NCBI RefSeq assembly: GCF_001687545.1
Contig: NZ_CP016545.1
Location: 1,659,001-1,723,000 of the forward strand
DNA length: 64,000 nucleotides
Direction of reading: 5' to 3'
Source: Paraurantiacibacter namhicola
Lineage (GTDB): Bacteria > Pseudomonadota > Alphaproteobacteria > Sphingomonadales > Sphingomonadaceae
In this document: in pieces, positions 56,214-62,712 of the stretch
How the letters are laid out: every line of letters starts with the position of its first letter
Position numbering within the stretch: the first letter of the stretch is position 1
Program-made: the position numbers and the translations under genes
Notes under the pieces: model-generated
Database searches by the model: none
What the model was told of the DNA's origin: nothing
Seen by the model: only the letters and a program-made list of their open reading frames with translations

Positions 56214-56564
56214 TCAAGGTTGCCAGGCGTTCTCGATGTGGCGGGGCATGCTGCGCGGTGCAAGCAGGATTACATCGAGCCGGATATCCTCACCCTCCGT
56301 AGCATATTCATGCGCCACACATTCCACTGCTGCCGCAACACGCGACAGGCGGTATTCGTCGATGGCCGTATCGAGTGCCGCGGCCTTGGCGCGCCATTTC
56401 ACCTCAATGAAGGCGACCAGCTTGCCGCGCTTCGCCACCAGGTCGATCTCGCCCGCCGGTGTCTTGCGCCTGCGGTCGAGAATGCGCCAACCCTTGGCCT
56501 GCAGCCACAGCGCAGCGCGCGTCTCGCCCGCACGGCCCGCACTTTCGGCCCGCTGACGCTTCAT
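56214..56564 (-). CDS. yraN: UPF0102 (YraN) nuclease-like protein
   Basis: The 116-aa protein has the restriction-endonuclease-like core with GETRAALWLQAKGW, the acidic GEIDLVAKRG and FIEVKWRA motif (D-ExK type). It is regarded as a Holliday-junction resolvase-like protein of unproven activity. The ATG overlaps the rsmI stop (ATGA). The rsmI-yraN-gshB order is common in alphaproteobacteria, next to the divergent lpoA gene. Confidence 0.92.
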   Translation of the reverse strand: MKRQRAESAGRAGETRAALWLQAKGWRILDRRRKTPAGEIDLVAKRGKLVAFIEVKWRAKAAALDTAIDEYRLSRVAAAVECVAHEYATEGEDIRLDVILLAPRSMPRHIENAWQP

Positions 56565-57409
56565 TCGCCGCGTATCTCCATGGCGCGGGCGTAAAGCTCC
56601 TTGCGGTCCAGCCCCGTGGCCTTGGCAACCTGTCCTGCGGCCTGTGAGGCTTTCATTGTCTCCAGCGCCTCGCGCAGCATGGCGTCCGCATTGCTGGCAT
56701 CGGGCGCTTCTTCCGGCGGAGGCCCGACCAGCAGGACGATCTCGCCCTTGGGCGGATGCGCGGCGTAATACTCGGCCAGTTCCGATGCAGTTCCAGTGCG
56801 GCATTCCTCATGCAGCTTGGTCAGCTCCCGCGCGACGGCCACCTCGCGGCCCGGCAGCACCTGCTCGATGGCCGCGAGCGACTTTCCGAGCCGGGGTGCG
56901 GTCTCGAAGAACACCAGCGTGGTGCGCACCGTGCCCAGCTCCTCCAGCACATCGCGCCGCGCCTTGTCCTTGCTGGGCAGGAAGCCTGCGAACAGGAAGC
57001 GGTCATTGGGCAGGCCGGACAGCGTCAGCGCCGTCACCGGCGCGTTCGGGCCCGGCAGGCTGGTGACCGGTATGCCCGCCGCCCGTGCATCTATGGCGAG
57101 GCGATAGCCGGGATCGGACACCAGCGGCGTGCCGGCATCGGATACCAGCGCCACAGCCCGCTCCCGCATGCTGTCCACCAGCCTGGCCCGGTCATTGGGC
57201 GCGCTGTGATCGTCATAGCGCCACAGCGGCTTCGATATGCCCAGATGCCGCATCAGCTTGTGCGTGACGCGCGTGTCTTCGCAGGCAATTCCATCGCAGC
57301 GGGCCAGAACGTCCATCGCCCTGACGGTAATGTCGCCGAGATTGCCAATCGGCGTCGCCACGATATAAAGACCGGCTTCGAGCGGGGTGGGATCGGTATC
57401 GGTCTGCAT
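56561..57409 (-). CDS. rsmI: 16S rRNA 2'-O-methyltransferase RsmI
   Basis: The enzyme methylates C1402 of 16S rRNA with RsmH. The tetrapyrrole-methylase fold shows LYIVATPIGNLGDITVRA near the start, ACEDTRVTHKLMRHLGI, ALVSDAGTPLVSDPG and the SLPGPNAPVTAL loop. ATG at 57409 gives 282 aa. A TTG at 57427 is in frame but would leave only two bases to the divergent lpoA start. It is the first gene of the rsmI-yraN-gshB-dedA run. Confidence 0.96.
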   Translation of the reverse strand: MQTDTDPTPLEAGLYIVATPIGNLGDITVRAMDVLARCDGIACEDTRVTHKLMRHLGISKPLWRYDDHSAPNDRARLVDSMRERAVALVSDAGTPLVSDPGYRLAIDARAAGIPVTSLPGPNAPVTALTLSGLPNDRFLFAGFLPSKDKARRDVLEELGTVRTTLVFFETAPRLGKSLAAIEQVLPGREVAVARELTKLHEECRTGTASELAEYYAAHPPKGEIVLLVGPPPEEAPDASNADAMLREALETMKASQAAGQVAKATGLDRKELYARAMEIRGE

Positions 57410-57429
57410 CCGCCCGCTTGTGACCAATC

Positions 57430-58626
57430 ATGACGGGAGCGGCAAGGATGTTGGGGTCGATCAAGCGCGTTTGTGTGATGGCGGGGGCGGCATTGCTGCT
57501 GGCCGGTTGCCAGGTCATCCCGGACAGCGGTACGCCACGCACCGTGCCGGAGCAGGCCGAGCCGGGGCCGCAGGGCCCTACTCCGCAACCCAGTGAAAGC
57601 GCCCTTCCCCAGGATCAGGAGCGCAATCGCGTCGCCTTGCTGGTGCCCCTAAGCGGCCCCAATGGCGCCGTGGGCCAGTCGATCGCCAACGCGACCACGA
57701 TGGCGCTGCTGGATACCGGCGCAGATAACATCCGCCTGACGGTTTATGACACCGCAACCGGCGCGGGCACCGCTGCGGCAGAGGCAATTTCGGATGGCAA
57801 CCGGCTGATCCTGGGCCCGCTGATGGCGGACAATGTCACCGCCGTGCTGGCGCAGGCCCGCCCTGCCGGCATCCCGCTGGTGACTTTCAGCAACGACAGC
57901 TCGGTCGCGACGCAGGATGTGTTCGTGATGGGCCACATCCCGGAACAGTCCGTGGCGCGTACGGTGGATTATGCCATCGCCGACGGGTCGCGGCGCTTTG
58001 CCGTGCTCGTTCCCGATGGCGAATATGGCCGCAGGGTCGAAATTGCGCTGGCCGACCGCGTCGCGGCAGCTGGCGGTACGCTGGTGGTGACCGAGCGCTA
58101 TGACCGCGGCAATACCTCCATCATCAGCTCGGCAGAGCGCCTGCGCCAGCGCGGCGGCTTCGATACGGTGCTGATTGCGGATGGTGCGCGGCTGTCCGCC
58201 ATGGCTGCGGGATCGCTGAAACCTGAAGGCGGCCCCCTCCCCGCCATCCTCGGCACGGAATTGTGGAGCGGCGAAGGCGATGTCACCCGCGCTTCCGCCC
58301 TGCGCGGCGCGCGTTTCTCAGCCGTGTCCGATGCCCGCTTCCGCCAGTTCACCACCTCCTACGAACAGCGCTTCGGCGAGACGCCATACCGCATCTCCAC
58401 CCTGGGATACGATGCGGTCCTGCTGGTGCTGCGCATCAGCCGCGACTGGGAGGCCGGACGCCCCTTCCCCATCCGGCGCATGACGGACGATGGCGGTTTC
58501 CTGGGCCTGGACGGCGCCTTCCGCTTCCGCCGCGACGGCGTGGGCGAGCGTGCTTTCGAGGTCCGGCAGGTGGGCAATGGAACCGTCTCCGTCGTCTCGC
58601 CCGCACCCCAGCGTTTCGAGGACTGA
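57430..58626 (+). CDS. Penicillin-binding protein activator LpoA-like lipoprotein
   Basis: The 398-aa protein has a signal ending in an LLAGC lipobox (Cys27). A Pro/Gln-rich linker (about 30-60) follows, then a type I periplasmic-binding fold (LLVPLSGPNGAVGQSIANA, then LGPLMADNVTAVL). This matches the C-terminal domain of LpoA, the outer-membrane activator of PBP1a; the TPR-like N-terminal half of enterobacterial LpoA is absent, as in alphaproteobacteria. It is probably outer-membrane anchored. It is divergent from rsmI by 20 bases. Confidence 0.88.
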   Translation: MTGAARMLGSIKRVCVMAGAALLLAGCQVIPDSGTPRTVPEQAEPGPQGPTPQPSESALPQDQERNRVALLVPLSGPNGAVGQSIANATTMALLDTGADNIRLTVYDTATGAGTAAAEAISDGNRLILGPLMADNVTAVLAQARPAGIPLVTFSNDSSVATQDVFVMGHIPEQSVARTVDYAIADGSRRFAVLVPDGEYGRRVEIALADRVAAAGGTLVVTERYDRGNTSIISSAERLRQRGGFDTVLIADGARLSAMAAGSLKPEGGPLPAILGTELWSGEGDVTRASALRGARFSAVSDARFRQFTTSYEQRFGETPYRISTLGYDAVLLVLRISRDWEAGRPFPIRRMTDDGGFLGLDGAFRFRRDGVGERAFEVRQVGNGTVSVVSPAPQRFED

Positions 58627-58683
58627 CGATAAAGCAGCGATACCGCTTGTGAGCGCCGGAATCCGGGGCCTATAGCCTTTGCC

Positions 58684-60660
58684 ATGAGCGATGACCTGTT
58701 CAACGGCGCGCCCGCGACGGGCGGCGAATACGATTCTTCCTCCATCGAGGTGCTGGAGGGGCTGGAGCCCGTCCGCCGGCGCCCCGGCATGTATATCGGC
58801 GGCACGGACGACCGCGCCCTGCACCATCTCGCCGCAGAGGTGCTGGACAATGCGATGGACGAGGCTGTCGCCGGCCACGCGAACCGCATCGAGATGGAGC
58901 TGGAGGAAGGCAACCGCCTGACCATCACGGACAACGGCCGCGGCATCCCGGTGGATGAGCATCCCAAGTTCCCCGGCAAGTCCACGCTGGAAGTGATCCT
59001 GACCACGCTGCATTCCGGCGGCAAGTTCTCCGGCAAGGCATACGCCACAAGCGGCGGCCTGCACGGCGTCGGCGTGTCGGTCGTGAACGCGCTGTCCAGC
59101 CACACCCGCGTGGAAGTGGCGCGCAACAAGGAAGTTTACGCGCAGGAGTTCTCCAAGGGCCTGTCGCAGGGCAAGATCGAGAAGATCGGGACCACGCCCA
59201 ACCGGCGCGGGACCTCCGTCACCTTCGTGCCGGATACCGAAATTTTCGGGGACCGCGCCTTCACGCCCAAGCGGTTGTTCAAGCTTGCCCGCTCCAAGGC
59301 ATACCTGTTTGCCGGCGTGGAAATCCGCTGGAAATGCGCACCCTCCCTCGCCAGCGAGGATGTGCCGGAGGAAGCGGTGTTCCAGTTCCCCGGCGGACTG
59401 GCCGATCACCTGAAGGAACAGGTGGGATCGCGCGAATGCGTCACCACGGATTTCTTCGCTGGTACGCAGGACTTTGCGGACGACCAGGGCCGCGTGGAAT
59501 GGGCGATCGCCTGGCCGCTATGGTCCGACGGTTCGACCAGCTGGTACTGTAACACCGTGCCCACGCCCGATGGCGGGACGCACGAACAGGGCCTGCGCGC
59601 GGCGCTCACCAAGGGCCTGCGCGCCTTTGGCGAGCTGGTCGGCCAGAAGAAAGCCGGCAGCCTGACGGCGGATGACGTGATGACCGGATCGGAAATCATG
59701 CTGAGCGTTTTCATCCGCGATCCGCAGTTCCAGAGCCAGACCAAGGACCGCCTCACCAGCCCGGAAGCCGCGCGACTGGTCGAGAATGCCGTGCGCGACC
59801 ATTTCGATCATTTCCTGACCGACAATATGGAGCGTGGCCGCGCGCTGCTGGGTAGCGTGATGGAGCGCATGGATGAGCGCCTGAAGCGCAAGGCCGAGCG
59901 CGAGGTGAAGCGCAAGACCGCGACCAGTGCCAAGAAGCTGCGCCTGCCCGGCAAGCTGACCGATTGCACCGGAGAAGGTGACGGCGAGACCGAGCTGTTT
60001 ATCGTCGAAGGCGACAGTGCAGGTGGCAGTGCCAAGCAGGCGCGCAACCGCAAGACGCAGGCGATCCTGCCGATCCGCGGCAAGATCCTGAACGTCGCCA
60101 GCGCAACGGCCGAGAAGATCCGCGCCAATTCCGAAATCGCGGACCTGACGCTCGCCATGGGCTGCGGAACGCGCAAGGACTGCGATCCGGAAAACCTACG
60201 CTACGACCGCATCGTCATCATGACCGACGCCGATGTCGACGGAGCGCATATCGCCACGCTTCTGATGACGTTCTTCTTCCAGGAAATGCCCGCGCTCGTG
60301 CGCGGCGGTCACCTCTATCTCGCGCAGCCACCGCTTTACCGCCTCACCGCAGGCAAGGAGAGCCGCTACGCGCAGGACGAGGCGCACCGCGAGGAACTGG
60401 AGCGGACGGTGTTCAAGGGCAAGAAGGTGGAAGTCAGCCGCTTCAAGGGCCTGGGCGAAATGAACCCCGGCCAGCTGCGCGAAACCACCATGAACCCAGA
60501 AAGCCGCAGCCTGGTGCGCATCACCCTGCCGGCGGAGAACGAGCAGCGTTTCGCGGTGAAGGAACTGGTCGACCAGCTGATGGGCCGCAATCCGGAACAC
60601 CGCTTCAACTTCATCCAGAACCGCGCAGGCGAACTGGACCGCGACCTGATCGACGCCTGA
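58684..60660 (+). CDS. parE: DNA topoisomerase IV subunit B
   Basis: The 658-aa ATPase subunit decatenates chromosomes with ParC. GHKL motifs are AEVLDNAMDEA, DNGRGIPVDEH and GGLHGVGVSVVN. The TOPRIM domain includes EGDSAGGSAKQARNR and DADVDGAHI. An early ...GLEPVRRRPGMYIGG motif and an average ParE length favour parE over gyrB. No terminator is visible on the plus strand after the gene. Confidence 0.95.
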   Translation: MSDDLFNGAPATGGEYDSSSIEVLEGLEPVRRRPGMYIGGTDDRALHHLAAEVLDNAMDEAVAGHANRIEMELEEGNRLTITDNGRGIPVDEHPKFPGKSTLEVILTTLHSGGKFSGKAYATSGGLHGVGVSVVNALSSHTRVEVARNKEVYAQEFSKGLSQGKIEKIGTTPNRRGTSVTFVPDTEIFGDRAFTPKRLFKLARSKAYLFAGVEIRWKCAPSLASEDVPEEAVFQFPGGLADHLKEQVGSRECVTTDFFAGTQDFADDQGRVEWAIAWPLWSDGSTSWYCNTVPTPDGGTHEQGLRAALTKGLRAFGELVGQKKAGSLTADDVMTGSEIMLSVFIRDPQFQSQTKDRLTSPEAARLVENAVRDHFDHFLTDNMERGRALLGSVMERMDERLKRKAEREVKRKTATSAKKLRLPGKLTDCTGEGDGETELFIVEGDSAGGSAKQARNRKTQAILPIRGKILNVASATAEKIRANSEIADLTLAMGCGTRKDCDPENLRYDRIVIMTDADVDGAHIATLLMTFFFQEMPALVRGGHLYLAQPPLYRLTAGKESRYAQDEAHREELERTVFKGKKVEVSRFKGLGEMNPGQLRETTMNPESRSLVRITLPAENEQRFAVKELVDQLMGRNPEHRFNFIQNRAGELDRDLIDA

Positions 60661-60675
60661 TCCGCAGCAGGAAAC

Positions 60676-60710
60676 AAAAAAGGGCGGCGCGCCAACCGGC
60701 CCGCCGCCCC
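60676..60710 (-). terminator. Intrinsic terminator of the secreted-paralogue cluster
   Basis: Read on the minus strand, GGGCGGCG / CGCCGCCC with an inner GCC-AACC-GGC extension (about 11 pairs with one mismatch) is followed by six T residues. It lies about 23 bases after the stop of the fourth paralogue and ends transcription from 62400. Confidence 0.85.
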
Positions 60711-60732
60711 GTTACTGTCGCCTAAAGGACGC

Positions 60733-61122
60733 TCAGCTCTTCGGTAGGGCTTCGTAGGTTTCCTTGACCGTTGGCTCCAGCGCCTGACAAGTCTGCAGCA
60801 GGCCCACGATCGCCTTCTCGTCATCGATCATGTCGGTGACTTTCGCGACCGATGCCGTGCTGTCCGCCTTCACCGCCTCCATGTCCTTTAAATTGGCATA
60901 GCGCGAGGCTACCATCAGCCACATTACCGCCTTGTCATGCGCTTCCTGCTGGGCGGCCGGGTCGCTGCCATCGGACGCAAGGATAATCTCCACCGATCCG
61001 CAGTCCATCAGGACTTGGTATGTATCATCGCGTTCGCCGATACCGGCGGCGGCAATCACCGGCTGGAGTGCCAGCAGCATGGCGCAACCTGCTGCGGTCA
61101 ATTTCGCTGTCGTCTTGATCAT
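60733..61122 (-). CDS. Secreted paralogue 1 of a four-gene family (129 aa)
   Basis: The ATG at 61122 follows AGGGGAA and gives a Sec signal of about 25 residues. The mature part is helical and acidic with two cysteines, C41 in YQVLMDCG and C112 in LLQTCQALE. It shares the Y-x-LL-x-DC-G start, the C-to-C distance of 71 residues and the late V(K/T)E-like end with the three upstream genes. It is the most divergent of the four: it lacks the YG-x-D-D motif near residue 80. It lies after an internal terminator and before the final one. I recognise no known domain, and no enzymatic motif is visible. Confidence 0.75.
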   Translation of the reverse strand: MIKTTAKLTAAGCAMLLALQPVIAAAGIGERDDTYQVLMDCGSVEIILASDGSDPAAQQEAHDKAVMWLMVASRYANLKDMEAVKADSTASVAKVTDMIDDEKAIVGLLQTCQALEPTVKETYEALPKS

Positions 61123-61145
61123 GGGATTCCCCTGTTGGCGGATGG

Positions 61146-61174
61146 AAAAAGGGCCGGGAAACGTCCCGGCCCTT
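61146..61174 (-). terminator. Intrinsic terminator inside the paralogue cluster
   Basis: The minus strand has a perfect 11-bp stem AAGGGCCGGGA / TCCCGGCCCTT with a four-base loop, followed by five T residues. It comes directly after paralogue 2 and before paralogue 1, which has no promoter-like sequence of its own in the remaining spacer. Read-through would therefore set paralogue 1 expression. Confidence 0.85.
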
Positions 61175-61181
61175 CCTGCAA

Positions 61182-61574
61182 TTACTTGCCGCTGTGGATG
61201 TCCATGACGACGTCTTCCATCTGGATACATTTGGTCAGCAGACCTTCCAGCTGGCTGTCGTCATCGGCCTGGACCCAGCCATTGATCTTGGTGATGGAGG
61301 CTGCCCCATCATCCTTCATCTTGTCCTTGTCGGCATCGCCATAGACCATGGCGACCTGCCAGAAGGCCACGGCCTTCTTTTCGTAATCGGCAGCCTCGGC
61401 CTCTTCCTTCGTTCCGGAAGATGCGAGGGCGTGCGCTGCACCGCAATCCACCAGCAGCTGGTAGACTTCGGGCTTCATTTCGCTGTCGCCATCCTGCGCT
61501 GCGACAGGCAGTGCGGTGGTGGCCAGCGCCATGCCGCCAAGGGCAAGCGCGCAGTTACGAATAATCGTCTTCAT
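61182..61574 (-). CDS. Secreted paralogue 2 of a four-gene family (130 aa)
   Basis: It has a Sec signal (about 1-27, ending VAAQ) and mature residues with C44 in EVYQLLVDCG and C116 in LLTKCIQME, 72 residues apart. The run EMKPEVYQLL is identical to that of paralogue 3, and both have a YGDAD/YGSAD motif near residue 76-81, so these two are the most similar pair. It is 22 bases downstream of paralogue 3 and followed by an intrinsic terminator. It is probably a small helical, disulfide-bonded envelope protein; function is unknown. Confidence 0.78.
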   Translation of the reverse strand: MKTIIRNCALALGGMALATTALPVAAQDGDSEMKPEVYQLLVDCGAAHALASSGTKEEAEAADYEKKAVAFWQVAMVYGDADKDKMKDDGAASITKINGWVQADDDSQLEGLLTKCIQMEDVVMDIHSGK

Positions 61575-61596
61575 CGTCTTACTCCCCGGGGCCCGC

Positions 61597-61986
61597 TCAG
61601 GAGCCCATCTCGCCGTTGATCTTGGTAACCGTCTCTTCCATCCCTACGCAGCGCGAGATCAGGTCGGTAAGAGCCTTGTCGTCTGCCGAGCCGACCAGCG
61701 CGCCAACGCGCTCGATCGAGGCGTCCGTGTCGGTCTTCAGCTTATCCTGATCTGCCGAGCCATAGGCCTTGCCCACGCGCCAGAATGCGAGAGCCTTGGC
61801 CTCATACTCTTCAACTTCCGCGGCATCTTCGGTGCCGGTGGAGGCGAGCAGGTTCATCGTGCCGCAGTCCAGCAGGAGCTGGTACACTTCCGGCTTCATC
61901 TCGGTGTCCTGCGCAGCACCGGCCACGGGGGCCAGGCCGAGCGACAGTGCACCGATGGCGGCGAACGCTTTCTTGAATGTCTTCAT
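61597..61986 (-). CDS. Secreted paralogue 3 of a four-gene family (129 aa)
   Basis: A 25-residue signal ends in AGAAQ. The mature protein has C41 in YQLLLDCG and C113 in LISRCVGME, separated by 72 residues. It shares EMKPEVYQLL with paralogue 2 and keeps aromatic/acidic positions (AFWRVGKAYG then D-x-D-K-L) in the central helix. It lies 30 bases downstream of paralogue 4 with no terminator between, so both belong to one transcript. No homologous enzyme family is recognised. Confidence 0.78.
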   Translation of the reverse strand: MKTFKKAFAAIGALSLGLAPVAGAAQDTEMKPEVYQLLLDCGTMNLLASTGTEDAAEVEEYEAKALAFWRVGKAYGSADQDKLKTDTDASIERVGALVGSADDKALTDLISRCVGMEETVTKINGEMGS

Positions 61987-62016
61987 TTTTGGTACCTTTC
62001 GCTTTGCTGCGGGAAA

Positions 62017-62400
62017 TTACTTCGTGCCGAAATGCTCTTCGACGACCGGATAGATGCGCTCGCATTTGCCGAGCAACTCACCCAGCTGCGTGTCATCGTC
62101 GGACCGGGCATAGCCCATGATCTTCTCGGTGCTCTTGCCCATATCGCTGACCATGGTGTCGTTGTCCTTGCCACCAAAGCCCTTGGCTGCGCGAACGAAG
62201 GTGCCGCTGCGGGCTTCGTGCGTGGCGGCTTCCGGCTTGCCTTCATTGGCCTTCATCAGCAGGAATTCCACACTCGTGCAGTCCATCAGCAGGCCGTAGA
62301 TTTCGTCTTCGGACATATCGGCCTGCTGCGCGTGCACAGGCATGGCCGTCCCGGCGAACATGGCGCCTGCAACCAGGGCAGTCGTGATCTTCTTGAACAT
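62017..62400 (-). CDS. Secreted paralogue 4 of a four-gene family (127 aa)
   Basis: This is the promoter-proximal member. It has a signal of about 25 residues (cleavage near VHAQ). C41 in YGLLMDCT and C113 in LLGKCERIY are 72 residues apart, as in its siblings. The residue after the first cysteine is Thr rather than Gly. The central region is more basic than in paralogues 2 and 3. A long bulged hairpin lies about 50 bases upstream of the start. The role is unknown; sequence gives only export and a likely single disulfide. Confidence 0.76.
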   Translation of the reverse strand: MFKKITTALVAGAMFAGTAMPVHAQQADMSEDEIYGLLMDCTSVEFLLMKANEGKPEAATHEARSGTFVRAAKGFGGKDNDTMVSDMGKSTEKIMGYARSDDDTQLGELLGKCERIYPVVEEHFGTK

Positions 62401-62712
62401 ATCGTTTTCTTTCGTCGTTCGCGGACAATCTGCCCGCCGCTTATCCCAGCCCGATGCGGATCGCGCCTTTCCAGGCGCGGCATCGGCGTTACATGATCAG
62501 GAAGGTCACGCAGTCTTGCCGTTTCCGACTTGCGAGGCCCGGGTCGTGGGCCGCCTGCTGTCCGTATTCCCCCGTCAATCGTCCGTTGCCATCCAACTTA
62601 CAGCCAAATTCTTGCAAGGCCAGTGACGATCATCGTTAGGATTGCATCACCAGGCCCCAGGCTTTAGCCTTCAGACTAACTTGTTCATCTTTATGGGTCC
62701 GGAGCTGTCGAA
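62401..62712. other. Divergent 312-base intergenic region
   Basis: This is the longest gene-free stretch in the window, between the paralogue cluster and the serine-hydrolase gene. It must hold the promoters of both. I see a bulged hairpin at 62451-62486 and a short palindrome ACGATCATCGT near 62626. I see no convincing sigma-70 or RpoH-type promoter, no riboswitch and no additional gene. Confidence 0.6.
62451..62486. repeat. Long bulged hairpin upstream of the paralogue cluster
   Basis: CCGATGC and CGCGCCT on the left pair with AGGCGCG and GCATCGG on the right around a TTCC loop, with only a GGAT bulge on the left arm, giving 14 base pairs. No T-run follows on either strand, so it is not a standard terminator. 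It lies 51-86 bases upstream of paralogue 4 and could be in the 5' leader of that transcript or act as an operator. Confidence 0.6.
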
